DNA of 64,000 nt from Clostridia bacterium (GCA_035628995.1 DASPIR010000010.1:62001-126000); one strand, 5' to 3'. Counted from the first letter of the stretch, positions 1 to 8,799 are shown. Translations and numbers: made by a program. Notes: generated from the letters alone by a model not told the origin.

Positions 1-271
1 TTGTTAAAAAATTACGCAGGAATTTTAATTTTTGTATAGAAAGATATTATATAGCCAAATTTTTTTATGTGCTATACTATTTTTTGAAGCTTTTGTTGCA
101 TAATTTACATTTTAGCCATAAAAATTATATAAAGCCTATTCTTTATTTGGCAACTTGTTATATAATATATATGGGCGCAACAGAAGTCAATATATTATAT
201 AATGAGCTAAAAAAGCTCAGAATTTTGACATCATTGTGAAGACAAAAAATAATATTTGGAGGGAGATACAT
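1..271. other. AT-rich leader upstream of gdhA
   Basis: This stretch has no gene that I can support. It is very AT-rich and presumably holds the gdhA promoter. TATAAT-like hexamers occur at 161-166 and 198-203, but neither has a convincing -35 box at normal spacing. TTGACA at 225-230 with AATAAT at 248-253 has 17-bp spacing, but it would start transcription inside the ribosome binding site, so I do not call it. Confidence 0.4.
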
Positions 272-1621
272 ATGAACGTAAAACAATACATTGAAGAACT
301 CTATGAAAGAGTCGTCAAAAGAAATCCTGGAGAACCAGAATTCCATCAGACTGTTAGAGAAATTCTCGATTCATTGGTACCAGTTCTCGAAAAGCGCCCA
401 GATTTTATCGAACTTGGTATAATGGAGAGAATAGTTGAACCAGAAAGACAATTCACTTTCAGAGTGCCGTGGGTTGATGACAACGGTAAAATACAGGTTA
501 ACAGAGGCTTCAGAGTACAATTCAACGGAGCTATAGGGCCATACAAGGGCGGCTTAAGATTCCATTCTTCAGTATACATTGGAATCATAAAATTCCTTGG
601 TTTTGAACAGATATTCAAAAACTCCTTGACAGGTCTGCCAATAGGCGGCGGCAAGGGTGGTTCTGACTTCGACCCAAGAGGAAAGTCAGATAACGAAGTA
701 ATGAGATTCTGCCAGAGCTTCATGACTGAGCTTTATAGATTCATCGGCCCAGACGTTGACGTACCTGCTGGGGACATCGGTGTTGGCGGAAGAGAAATCG
801 GATACCTCTTTGGACAGTACAGAAGAATCAAAGGCGTATTTGAAAACGGCGTACTCACTGGAAAAGGTCTGCCATACGGCGGCAGCTTGGTAAGACCAGA
901 AGCAACAGGCTATGGTGTTACATACTTCTGTAATGAAATGCTCAAGCATGAAGGCGACACAATCAAAGGTAAGACAGTTGCTATTTCCGGTTTCGGCAAT
1001 GTTGCTTGGGGTATATGCATAAAGGTTGCTGAATTAGGCGGCAAGGTTGTTACACTCTCCGGCCCGGATGGATACATCTATGATGAAAACGGTGTAACAG
1101 GCGAAAAGATTGATTACTTACTTGAAATGCGTAATTCCGGCAGAGACAAGGTTAAGGATTATGCTGATAAATATAACTGCAAGTTCTTCGCAGGCGAAAA
1201 GCCATGGAATGTTAAGGCTGATATCATAATACCTGCTGCTACTCAGAACGATATAGCAATAGAGCATGCAAAACAGATAGTAGCTAATGGCATAAAGTAT
1301 GTTTGTGAAGCTGCTAACATGCCATGTACAAACGAAGCAGTTGAATACTTCCAGCAGCATAAGGTTTTAGTAGGACCTTCAAAGGCAGCTAATGCCGGCG
1401 GTGTTGCTACTTCAGCCCTTGAAATGTCACAGAACAGCATGAGACTTTCATGGACAGCAGAAGAAGTTGACCAGAAGCTTCATCAGATAATGATCAACAT
1501 ACACAACAACTCAATGAAAGCTGCTGAAGAGTATGGCTTTGGATATAACCTCGTTGCAGGCGCTAACATCGCCGGCTTCCTGAAGGTTGCTGAAGCAATG
1601 AAGGCTCAAGGCTTAGTATAA
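272..1621 (+). CDS. gdhA: Glutamate dehydrogenase
   Basis: This is a hexameric-type glutamate dehydrogenase of 449 residues, the usual length. It interconverts glutamate and 2-oxoglutarate plus ammonia in the cytoplasm. The substrate-binding domain carries GPYKGGLRFH, the catalytic-lysine stretch PIGGGKGGSDFDP and the PAGDIGVGGREIGY motif. The dinucleotide domain has the Rossmann motif GFGNVAWG. I start at ATG 272 because it follows GGAGGG by seven bases; an in-frame GTG at 236 lacks such a site. In fermentative clostridia this enzyme is commonly abundant and NAD-linked, but coenzyme preference is inferred here. It converges on a D-glutamate-cyclase-like gene, with a terminator between them. 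Confidence 0.97.
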   Translation: MNVKQYIEELYERVVKRNPGEPEFHQTVREILDSLVPVLEKRPDFIELGIMERIVEPERQFTFRVPWVDDNGKIQVNRGFRVQFNGAIGPYKGGLRFHSSVYIGIIKFLGFEQIFKNSLTGLPIGGGKGGSDFDPRGKSDNEVMRFCQSFMTELYRFIGPDVDVPAGDIGVGGREIGYLFGQYRRIKGVFENGVLTGKGLPYGGSLVRPEATGYGVTYFCNEMLKHEGDTIKGKTVAISGFGNVAWGICIKVAELGGKVVTLSGPDGYIYDENGVTGEKIDYLLEMRNSGRDKVKDYADKYNCKFFAGEKPWNVKADIIIPAATQNDIAIEHAKQIVANGIKYVCEAANMPCTNEAVEYFQQHKVLVGPSKAANAGGVATSALEMSQNSMRLSWTAEEVDQKLHQIMINIHNNSMKAAEEYGFGYNLVAGANIAGFLKVAEAMKAQGLV

Positions 1622-1640
1622 TATAAGATTTGCAAATGCA

Positions 1641-1675
1641 AAAGGACCTGTGATTTATCACAGGTCCTTTCTTGT
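1641..1675 (+). terminator. gdhA terminator
   Basis: A 13-bp perfect stem (AAAGGACCTGTGA and its complement) with a four-base loop is followed by CTTGTTT. It begins 20 bases after the gdhA stop. A near-identical hairpin sits at 2016-2053 in the same orientation. Confidence 0.85.
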
Positions 1676-1696
1676 TTAGACAAACCACCCAAAATA

Positions 1697-1912
1697 AGAA
1701 CAGCCATATCATAGCCACATATGAGTATACAAAAATTGATGGCACTAACTCACTCCGCCTAAGAAAAGTCTAGCGCCTTCCAATATCCATCCGTGGACGT
1801 GGAAGGCTTGCTTCGGCGTCCTGCCTCGCATACGACTTTTCTAAGGCTCCGCTCCTAAGTGCCATTGACAATTTCTGTATAAGCACATTTAGGCTATTGA
1901 TATGGCTGTTCT
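1697..1912. repeat. 216-bp imperfect palindrome, MITE-like
   Basis: The arms begin AGAACAGCCATATCA at 1697 and end with its complement (TGATATGGCTGTTCT) at 1912. Pairing continues inward through GGCACT/AGTGCC and AGAAAAGTC/GACTTTTCT, with a few bulges. The centre (about 1770-1830) is GC-richer, with a small GGAAGGC/GCCTTCC pairing. It carries no ORF. The structure fits a miniature inverted-repeat element or a very stable RNA hairpin; origin is unknown. Confidence 0.7.
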
Positions 1913-2015
1913 ACCAATTAGCTACTCAGTAGAGGAAAGTTATGTATCGATATACAAAGCTAATGCGCTTATGTACCTATACATAGCTTCTGCTGCTATT
2001 ACAATTTGTCCGTAT

Positions 2016-2053
2016 CCAAAAAAGGACCTGTGATTTACCGCAGGTCCTTTCTT
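2016..2053 (-). terminator. Terminator of the DUF4392 gene
   Basis: Read on the minus strand, the stem AAAGGACCTG...CAGGTCCTTT ends in a run of six T. It lies just past the stop of the gene at 2059. Confidence 0.85.
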
Positions 2054-2058
2054 CTACT

Positions 2059-2934
2059 TTACTTTTGTATTAAGTCAGCCGTAAGTTTCCGTAAGCTTGA
2101 AAGCACTTCTACATTTTGTTCAAGGCTTAGTCCATCCACTGTAGGCTCATTCCTTTTGGTACAGCCGTCAACTGCACCGGCTTCAACCATTTTCATGATA
2201 AGAGCCCTCTCTGTCTCAGTCTCCTGAAGTAGTATCCGCCCCGCGAGCATTGACAGCATAGCTTCCAATCCATGAGCACCCCAGTTGGAAACCCCTGCTA
2301 CAATTGTATAATCAGCATTTATCACAGCAGCAATGGTTTCTCCCATATCAACGCATTTAACTACCAGCTCCCTGACCTTTCCCATCCCCAGTTCATTTCC
2401 GCCATCCCCCACCGCTATGGTCACTACTCCTCGCAGCTTTGCAGATTCGAACAGGCTGTCACTGTCCGGTATCAGGTGGGTCAAGTCAGCGCCTTTCATT
2501 GAGTAGAATCTTCCATCCTTCGCTTTCCCAGGTCTTTCCACCGAAACAACATGACTGGGCTTAAAGCTGTCCAAAAGTCCAGAGCAGAATTCCCCGGTAC
2601 CTTGATATGGCAATATCACTCGGCCTGCCTTAACTTTCATATGCCCGGTACATGCACTTAAAATATTTTCCGAATATCTATCAGTCACTATCATTACTGT
2701 TTTTCCAAGCTTCTCCAACGCGCACGCCAAAGTTGCTGCTCCAAGAGGCCCATCAGTCTCACCGCACAGGGTCTCCGCAATGCAGAACCCCGTAATTATA
2801 AGAATTTTATTGCCGCCATACAGCTCTTCAGCTGCCCTGACAATGTCTGATGCTTGGGTAATGTCTCCCAGACCCCTGCCGCCTGCATCGTTCTTTATTA
2901 GCTGCTCTATCAAAATGGCAGCATTATGATACAT
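2059..2934 (-). CDS. DUF4392 (D-glutamate cyclase-like) protein
   Basis: The 291-residue product matches my recollection of the DUF4392 family, which forms the C-terminal part of D-glutamate cyclase (D-glutamate to 5-oxoproline). Visible signatures are GFCIAET near the N-terminus, ETDGPLGA, and the central AVGDGGNELGMG loop. No signal peptide or membrane segment is seen. The ATG at 2934 follows AAGGGGG. It sits convergent to gdhA, so glutamate turnover is a plausible theme, but activity is inferred from family only. It could act on another amino acid derivative. Confidence 0.8.
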   Translation of the reverse strand: MYHNAAILIEQLIKNDAGGRGLGDITQASDIVRAAEELYGGNKILIITGFCIAETLCGETDGPLGAATLACALEKLGKTVMIVTDRYSENILSACTGHMKVKAGRVILPYQGTGEFCSGLLDSFKPSHVVSVERPGKAKDGRFYSMKGADLTHLIPDSDSLFESAKLRGVVTIAVGDGGNELGMGKVRELVVKCVDMGETIAAVINADYTIVAGVSNWGAHGLEAMLSMLAGRILLQETETERALIMKMVEAGAVDGCTKRNEPTVDGLSLEQNVEVLSSLRKLTADLIQK

Positions 2935-2997
2935 CTCAAAACCCCCTTAGCTGCAAGACCCCATGCATTCCTTCTCCTATTCACAGAGAGTCACAGC

Positions 2998-3936
2998 TTA
3001 CTTGAGTAAAACTACTTCCTTTGCCGCTTTTACTATATCCAATCCCGTCATTTTATACTTCTTTTTCAGGTAATCTATATTTCCTACTTCGCCGAAGTGA
3101 TCTTTGATTCCTATTGATCGCAAAGGCACAGGATACTCCTCAATCAGCACCTCTGCCACAGCACTCCTAAGGCCACCTATTACATTGTGATTCTCACAGG
3201 TCACTACAGCACCTGTTTTCTTTGCAGAATCAACTACCGCCCTATTATCAATCGGCTTTATTGTATGGATATTTATTATTTCGGCATCTATACCATCAGC
3301 CTTGAGCATTTCAGCTGCATCAAGGGCTTCCTTAACCATCATTCCCGATGCGAATATACTCACATCTTTACCTTCCTTAAGCATATCTGCTTTGAAAAGA
3401 TCAAACTCATAGTCTTCCTTGAATACTATCGGTGTAGTTTTTCTGAACATTCTTATATATACCGCACCATCGTATTCTATAACCTTTGGCAGTGCCTTTA
3501 CAAGCTGTATCGCATCCACAGGCTCAAAAATAACCATACCCGGTACGCTGCGAAGCACCCCGATGTCTTCCATGCTCATATGAGTGCCTCCGTTCAACTC
3601 TGCAGATATTCCCGGATCAGTACCTACAATCTTTACATTCCTTCCTGCATATCTTATGGATATGGTTACCTGGTCGCACATCCTTCTGGTGGCAAATGGC
3701 GTAAAAGTGCATATGAATGGTATGAAGCCATAGGACGCCATTCCGGCAGCGAAGCTTGCCATATTCTGTTCTGTTACACCGACATCCAAAGCTCTTTCCG
3801 GGTATTTATCCCTAAGGGAAAAAGTTCCATTTGCCTTTGCCAGGTCAGCATCTATCACAACAATTCTTTCGTCCTTTGCCATAAGCTCATCTAAGGCTTC
3901 TCCGAAAACTCGACGCATTTCAATATTCTCATACAT
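2998..3936 (-). CDS. Transketolase, C-terminal subunit
   Basis: This 312-residue chain is the pyrimidine-binding plus C-terminal half of a split transketolase, which works with the N-terminal subunit encoded just upstream. VTEQNMASFAAGMA contains the glutamate that activates the thiamine diphosphate cofactor, and a C-terminal transketolase domain follows (ENHNVIGGLRSAVAEVL). The pair moves two-carbon units between sugar phosphates in the non-oxidative pentose phosphate pathway. Three bases separate the two genes, so they are translated from one message. Confidence 0.93.
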   Translation of the reverse strand: MYENIEMRRVFGEALDELMAKDERIVVIDADLAKANGTFSLRDKYPERALDVGVTEQNMASFAAGMASYGFIPFICTFTPFATRRMCDQVTISIRYAGRNVKIVGTDPGISAELNGGTHMSMEDIGVLRSVPGMVIFEPVDAIQLVKALPKVIEYDGAVYIRMFRKTTPIVFKEDYEFDLFKADMLKEGKDVSIFASGMMVKEALDAAEMLKADGIDAEIINIHTIKPIDNRAVVDSAKKTGAVVTCENHNVIGGLRSAVAEVLIEEYPVPLRSIGIKDHFGEVGNIDYLKKKYKMTGLDIVKAAKEVVLLK

Positions 3937-3939
3937 GCT

Positions 3940-4770
3940 TCATACCTCCTGCCTCAATTCTTCCAAGGCTTTTATTCTTTGCTCCTCAGTCACAGGCATA
4001 CTGTGATTCTTTGCCCCCATAGCTTCAATAAAAGAAACCCCTTTTCCCTTGATTGTGTTTAATACAATCATAGTTGGCCTGCCCTGAGATTTCTTAGCTT
4101 CGATTATAGCATTATAAATTGCAGCCACATCATGACCATCAACAACATCCACATTCCAGCCAAAAGCCTTCCACTTGTCACCTATAGGTTCAACTCCAAC
4201 TATCTCCTTTGTATTCCCATCAATCTGCATCCTGTTGTTATCAGTAAAGGCTATGAGGTTGTCAAGCTTGAACTGAGCTGCCGTTAAAGCCGCCTCCCAA
4301 ACCTGTCCTTCTTGACTCTCTCCATCTCCAATAATTGAATATATATATGCATTATCCCTCTTAATATTTGATGCTTTGGCTATTCCCACAGCACAAGAAA
4401 TGCCCTGACCTAATGACCCCGCAGTCATATCGACTCCTCTTGTTTTCAGCATATCACAGTGGCTTGGCAGATTGGTTCCAGGCTTATTCAGAGTGTCAAG
4501 CTCGCTTACATCGAAGTATCCTTTATCAGCAAGCACTGCATAAAGGCCGGGACCAGCATGTCCCTTGGAAAGCACAAACCTGTCCCTTCCTTCCATATGA
4601 GGATTGTCCGGATTAATGTTCATAATCTTGTAATAGAGCACAACAAGTGCTTCTACTATTGAAAGACACCCTCCCACATGTCCGACTCCCAACTTTCCTA
4701 TTTCATTAATAATGAGCCTTCTAATGTGCCTGCACTTATCCTGAAGCAGCCTTATTTCGTTATTATTCAT
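3940..4770 (-). CDS. Transketolase, N-terminal subunit
   Basis: This 276-residue chain is the thiamine-diphosphate-binding half of a split transketolase. It shows GHVGGCLS, SKGHAGPGLYA and the cofactor/metal motif GDGESQEGQVWEAA, and ends after GKGVSFIEA. The split form is common in clostridia and archaea. It is the first gene of a two-gene operon divergent from the c-di-GMP enzyme gene at 5030. Confidence 0.93.
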   Translation of the reverse strand: MNNNEIRLLQDKCRHIRRLIINEIGKLGVGHVGGCLSIVEALVVLYYKIMNINPDNPHMEGRDRFVLSKGHAGPGLYAVLADKGYFDVSELDTLNKPGTNLPSHCDMLKTRGVDMTAGSLGQGISCAVGIAKASNIKRDNAYIYSIIGDGESQEGQVWEAALTAAQFKLDNLIAFTDNNRMQIDGNTKEIVGVEPIGDKWKAFGWNVDVVDGHDVAAIYNAIIEAKKSQGRPTMIVLNTIKGKGVSFIEAMGAKNHSMPVTEEQRIKALEELRQEV

Positions 4771-5029
4771 ATTTTCCTCCCCATCGGCGAATTTTCACTA
4801 CCATCTTCATACTAATAATTTACCAATATTTATACCTTTTATCAAGTTTTGGAGCTTTCTCTACATCGTTGTATATTTTGCCATTTTATGTAGTTTTCTG
4901 CCTAAAAATAAAGGATTATGCAGAATTATGCAGAATACGTATTAAGTAAAATTTTATAAAAGATACAGATTTCCTTTTTTATTATTGCACGTTGCAGAAA
5001 AATATATCGCGGAAGTGAGTGGGTAATCA

Positions 5030-7627
5030 ATGTTGAAAGTGATTTTTAGAAGTATTGTCTTAATTTTTGCAGCTGCTGCTTTACTAATTTCTTCCTTTGC
5101 TTCAAGCAGTGCATATTATGGAGAACCCACCTCTAAGATTATATATCAAGTAGACGGAAACCACCCACCATTTGAGTTTTCCTCCGGTAGTGAAGTATAC
5201 GGCTTTGGTCTTGATATCGGCAGAATGATATTCAGTGGCGGGAATTTTAACGTGCAATATTCCTCCGATACATGGGTCAATGTATATGATCGTATAAAAA
5301 AGGGAGAAATCGATATATGTGGTTTGCTTGCTGTAACGGAAAGCCGAAAAAAGGATGTGTTGTTTACTAAACCTTTAGTAAAAACCTCCAGAGCAGTTTA
5401 TGCTGCGAAGGATGTTAAAATAGAAAATATTGCTGATATTGCAGCATACAGAGTAGGTGTACAAAAGTCCGACTACTCCGAGACAATACTCCAGGATGAG
5501 CTTAACATAAAAGACTATTTCAGCTTCAACAATTTGGAGGAAAGCATCCAAGCTCTTGAGGTCGGCAAAATAGATGTTGTTTTTGGCAATCAGGAAGTAA
5601 TGAACTACTTGCTTGTAAAGCATCAATTGTCCAATAAGATAATTCCCCATATTATTAATATCTATCCGACAGATTTAGCTTTCGGTGTAAGTAAAGCCAG
5701 GCCTGAGCTGATAAGCTTTATGAATGAACAAATTGAGAGGCTTCAGAAAGCTGGTCTCTATGAACAAGCCTTCCTGAAATATTTCTACACGCATTCAGAG
5801 TATTATAAGTCAAATCAGCAAAGAAAATTAGTTTACTTAGGATTATTTCTTCTGCTTGTAATGGTAACAGGGATATTATTCGTTAATATACTTATAAAGC
5901 AGCTTCGCAGGGTGATAGACAAGGCTACCAGTAATCTAAAAAAAGAGCACGAACTTCTCCGAACCACACTATTAAGCATAAGAGATGGCGTTGTAGCAGT
6001 AAACGCAAAAGGTAAAGTAACGTTTATGAATCACGTTGCGGAACAGCTTACAGGTTTTCTTGAAAAGGAAGCTTTGGACAAGCCCTTGAATGAAATACTG
6101 AATATAATAGACACAGACAGTGGAATGAGATATGAGATCCCTACAACGGAAGTGCTGCAGAAGGGATATCCTGTAAATTTCAATAATTTAAATGTACTCA
6201 TATCTGAAGGAGGCTCCCATCATCTGATACTCGGCTCAGCATCGCCCATTAAGAATGATTTGGATGAGGTAATTGGTGCACTGATCGCCTTCCAGGATAT
6301 ATCTGAAAAGAAGCAGGCTGAGGAAACAATAAAGTATCATGAGTATTATGATAGCCTTACAGACCTCCCCAATAGAAAGCTTTTCCATGAATATCTTAAT
6401 AATGCCCTTGAAAGTGCTAATCTGAATAATAACAAGCTATCTGTTCTTATGATTGACCTTGACTACTTCAAGAATATTAACGACAACTTGGGTCATCATA
6501 TCGGAGATAAGCTGCTCCAGCAGGTAGCAAAGAGGCTTATAAAAGTTCTTGATAATAATGAAGTTCTTGCCCGAATGGGTGGAGATGAGTTCACAATACT
6601 TATACCTCAAATTGATGGATCTGAGCAGTCTTGCGACCTCGCCCGCAAAGCTACTGAGGAGCTGGCCTGCGTATATAATATAGATGAGCATGAGCTATAC
6701 ATAACCGCAAGCATAGGAATAGCAGTGTATCCAGATGATGGATCAGAATCCGCCGTTATAATGAAGCATGCTGATTCTGCCCTTTATAGTGCCAAGGAAA
6801 ATGGCCGAAATACATACAGAAGTTATGAAGTAATTGATGACGAAGAGATAATAAACCGTTTCTCCTTGACAACGGACCTGCGTACAGCCATTCTGCGCAA
6901 TGAAATGATTCTCTATTATCAACCTAAAATTGACAGCGTCACAGGGATGGTTATCGGAATAGAAGCGCTAATAAGATGGGATCATCCAGAGAGAGGAATC
7001 ATAAATCCGGGGGTGTTCATACCTCTTGCAGAAGAAACCGGCTTGATAAGCCAATTGGATACCTGGGTACTTAGGACTGCCTGTTCGCAGTTTAATAACC
7101 TGAAGGAAATATACGGTGGGTCTTTAAGGCTTTCGGTGAACCTCTCCGCTTACCAGTTCAGAAACCATAATCTTGTGGATACTGTCACCCAGGTGCTTAA
7201 GGAGACCGCTTTCAACCCCTCAGATCTGGAGCTGGAAATCACAGAGACAACAGCTATGGAGAACATTGATTTCACAATAAAAACCTTGAATAGACTTAAT
7301 GAGATGGGTGTCTGCATATCAATGGATGACTTCGGCACCGGCTATTCCTCCCTTAGCTATTTAAGATACTTCCCAATACATATACTGAAGATAGACAAAT
7401 CCTTCATAAAGGATATAACAAATGACCAGAACACCAAGGTCATTGTTAAGTCAATAATAGATGTTGCTCACAGCCTGAAACTAAAAGTGACAGCAGAAGG
7501 TGTCGAGACAGTGGAGCAGCTGTCTATGCTGAAGCAAATGAGCTGCGACGAGATTCAGGGTTTCCTGATAAGCAAGCCCTTACCCCTTCTGGAATTGAAA
7601 AAGAATATGCTGCCGGTTATGGCATAA
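5030..7627 (+). CDS. Periplasmic-binding-domain sensor with PAS, GGDEF and EAL domains
   Basis: The 865-residue product is a membrane sensor for cyclic di-GMP turnover. In order: signal peptide (about 1-29), an extracellular family-3 solute-binding domain (about 35-255), a transmembrane helix (about 268-290), a PAS domain (about 305-425), GGDEF (about 435-600) and EAL (about 620-860). The GGDEF motif is intact near residue 516. The usual RxxD inhibitory site before it reads DNNE, so product inhibition is probably absent. The EAL side has EALIRW, DDFGTGYSSL and AEGVET, all expected for an active phosphodiesterase. The ligand is unknown; the binding domain resembles those for polar amino acids. 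A CACTGAA-family repeat begins right after the stop. Confidence 0.9.
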   Translation: MLKVIFRSIVLIFAAAALLISSFASSSAYYGEPTSKIIYQVDGNHPPFEFSSGSEVYGFGLDIGRMIFSGGNFNVQYSSDTWVNVYDRIKKGEIDICGLLAVTESRKKDVLFTKPLVKTSRAVYAAKDVKIENIADIAAYRVGVQKSDYSETILQDELNIKDYFSFNNLEESIQALEVGKIDVVFGNQEVMNYLLVKHQLSNKIIPHIINIYPTDLAFGVSKARPELISFMNEQIERLQKAGLYEQAFLKYFYTHSEYYKSNQQRKLVYLGLFLLLVMVTGILFVNILIKQLRRVIDKATSNLKKEHELLRTTLLSIRDGVVAVNAKGKVTFMNHVAEQLTGFLEKEALDKPLNEILNIIDTDSGMRYEIPTTEVLQKGYPVNFNNLNVLISEGGSHHLILGSASPIKNDLDEVIGALIAFQDISEKKQAEETIKYHEYYDSLTDLPNRKLFHEYLNNALESANLNNNKLSVLMIDLDYFKNINDNLGHHIGDKLLQQVAKRLIKVLDNNEVLARMGGDEFTILIPQIDGSEQSCDLARKATEELACVYNIDEHELYITASIGIAVYPDDGSESAVIMKHADSALYSAKENGRNTYRSYEVIDDEEIINRFSLTTDLRTAILRNEMILYYQPKIDSVTGMVIGIEALIRWDHPERGIINPGVFIPLAEETGLISQLDTWVLRTACSQFNNLKEIYGGSLRLSVNLSAYQFRNHNLVDTVTQVLKETAFNPSDLELEITETTAMENIDFTIKTLNRLNEMGVCISMDDFGTGYSSLSYLRYFPIHILKIDKSFIKDITNDQNTKVIVKSIIDVAHSLKLKVTAEGVETVEQLSMLKQMSCDEIQGFLISKPLPLLELKKNMLPVMA

Positions 7628-7629
7628 AA

Positions 7630-7794
7630 GGATACGGATAACACTGAAAACACGGATGTTCCACGGAATTACACGGCATATTTTATTTATATTAGTAATT
7701 AATATGGTCATTGGTATATTAGAGTTTGCCAATGACCATTTTTTATCTAAATATTCTTTTCTTTTTCCGCCGTGTGTTCAGTGTTACACGTATC
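7630..7794. repeat. CACTGAA/ACACGG repeat, copy 1
   Basis: The left arm (from 7630: GGATACGGATAACACTGA, then AACACGG) pairs with a right arm ending CCGTGTGTTCAGTGTTACACG by 7790. A separate terminator hairpin sits between the arms. Related copies lie at 32466-32566 and 55781-55888. An 81-codon frame at 7656-7901 runs through it and is not credible. Confidence 0.75.
7704..7744 (+). terminator. Terminator of the GGDEF-EAL gene
   Basis: An 11-bp stem ATGGTCATTGG/CCAATGACCAT with a 14-base loop runs into TTTTTT. It is nested inside the repeat at 7630-7794. Confidence 0.85.
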
Positions 7795-7805
7795 TTTTTA
7801 TTCTA

Positions 7806-7861
7806 ATTGTCAACCCATATCATTATTCATGGTTGACAATTCATTTCCAACTATATATAAT
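7806..7861 (+). promoter_or_regulatory. bioY promoter with BirA-type operator
   Basis: TTGACA (7833-7838) and TATAAT (7856-7861) are both consensus hexamers, separated by 17 bases. A perfect inverted repeat ATTGTCAACC-N15-GGTTGACAAT (7806-7840) overlaps the -35 box. Its arms, spacing and target gene fit the biotin operator bound by BirA, whose known sites are TTGTTAACC-like arms about 15 bases apart. Repression by biotinyl-AMP-loaded BirA is therefore expected. Confidence 0.88.
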
Positions 7862-7902
7862 TAGTTCTGTAATTATCCAATTCAAATATCAGGGGGTTTA
7901 AT

Positions 7903-8448
7903 ATGCAGAAGAGATTTTCGATTAGAGACTTGAGTTACATATCATTATTTGCCACACTGATAGCAGTTTCAGGGTACATATCAATACCCCTTCCCTTTTC
8001 TACGGTGCCGGTAACTGCTCAGACTCTTGCAGTTATGCTGGCTGGTAGTTTATTGCCTGTTGAGCACACTGCTGCAAGCATTATTGTCTTTTTGTCCATG
8101 GGAGCAATCGGTATTCCTGTATTTTCCGGCGGCACTGCCGGCTTAGGCATAATTATAGGAAAGACCGGAGGCTATCTTATTGGCTTTCTTGCCGGAGCAG
8201 TTCTCATTTCAGCATTAAAGGGGAAAAAGGCTGGCTTTATGAGACTTCTCTTTGTCAATGCAATAGGCGGAATTCTCGCAGTATATGCCTTTGGTGTAAT
8301 ATGGCTGAACTATGTCACAGGAATAGGGATATCAAAAGCCATTATATTCGGCGCACTTCCATTTATACCCGGCGATATGGTAAAGATTGTAGTTGCAGCG
8401 CTTCTCTCCGGTCGGCTCAGCAAACACATCAATATAAATAATGACTGA
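7903..8448 (+). CDS. bioY: Biotin transporter substrate-binding subunit BioY
   Basis: This 181-residue membrane protein is the S component of an energy-coupling-factor biotin transporter. It has about six hydrophobic segments and the family signatures TVPVTAQTLAVML, FSGGTAGLG, KTGGYLIGF and PFIPGDMVK. Start ATG follows AGGGGG. No EcfA or EcfT genes are adjacent, so it would use a shared energizing module encoded elsewhere. The upstream BirA-type operator supports biotin as the substrate. Confidence 0.95.
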   Translation: MQKRFSIRDLSYISLFATLIAVSGYISIPLPFSTVPVTAQTLAVMLAGSLLPVEHTAASIIVFLSMGAIGIPVFSGGTAGLGIIIGKTGGYLIGFLAGAVLISALKGKKAGFMRLLFVNAIGGILAVYAFGVIWLNYVTGIGISKAIIFGALPFIPGDMVKIVVAALLSGRLSKHININND

Positions 8449-8449
8449 T

Positions 8450-8788
8450 TTATCCTAGAATCAGAATATCTCCTATTGTGATATTTTTTTTATCAACCGT
8501 GCCTTCTGGCAGCTCCAAAGCTATATATGCCTTACGGACAAAGCCGCTAAGCTGCCACGGTTTTATTTTTTCCTTTATCCCTATAACCCTATGATTTATA
8601 TCCATAAAGACAACATCAATCGCAAACCTCATGAAGCAGGTGTGTATTGCACTGCAGCCTAAAAGCATCAATCCTTCATGAGCAGGTAGCCTTCTTTTGA
8701 ACATAAGGCCCAGAAAGCGTTCCTTAAAGGTTTTAGCGATTTTCAAATTATCTACAATCATGATTTTCTTTGTTTCATTGTATAGCAT
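8450..8788 (-). CDS. DUF192 family protein
   Basis: This 112-residue protein carries DUF192 hallmarks: a FKERFLGLMF segment, then HTCFMRFAIDVVFMD and a C-terminal ALELPEG turn. Family function is not established. Its start lies 11 bases after the tadC stop and follows AAGGAGG, so it is probably cotranscribed as the last gene of the Tad pilus operon. Its stop is one base from the bioY stop on the other strand, so the two messages overlap at their ends. Confidence 0.85.
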   Translation of the reverse strand: MLYNETKKIMIVDNLKIAKTFKERFLGLMFKRRLPAHEGLMLLGCSAIHTCFMRFAIDVVFMDINHRVIGIKEKIKPWQLSGFVRKAYIALELPEGTVDKKNITIGDILILG

Positions 8789-8799
8789 AAGCTACCTCC

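Larger units (their letters stand above)
1622..2058. other. 437-bp convergent spacer with two like terminators and a long palindrome
   Basis: No gene is visible here. The spacer holds a gdhA terminator (1641-1675), a 216-bp imperfect palindrome (1697-1912), about 100 bp with no clear structure, and a near copy of the first terminator (2016-2053) serving the opposing gene. Confidence 0.8.

Noticed and set aside
225-253. TTGACA-N17-AATAAT as the gdhA promoter
   Set aside because: It would start the message within the Shine-Dalgarno sequence.
3187-3894. 235-codon open frame opposite the transketolase C subunit
   Set aside because: It is fully antisense to a clear conserved gene, Cys/His/Tyr-rich as expected of a shadow frame, and has no ribosome site.
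7656-7901. 81-codon open frame between the GGDEF-EAL gene and bioY
   Set aside because: It runs through a repeat, a terminator and the bioY promoter, has no ribosome site, and its product is low-complexity hydrophobic sequence.
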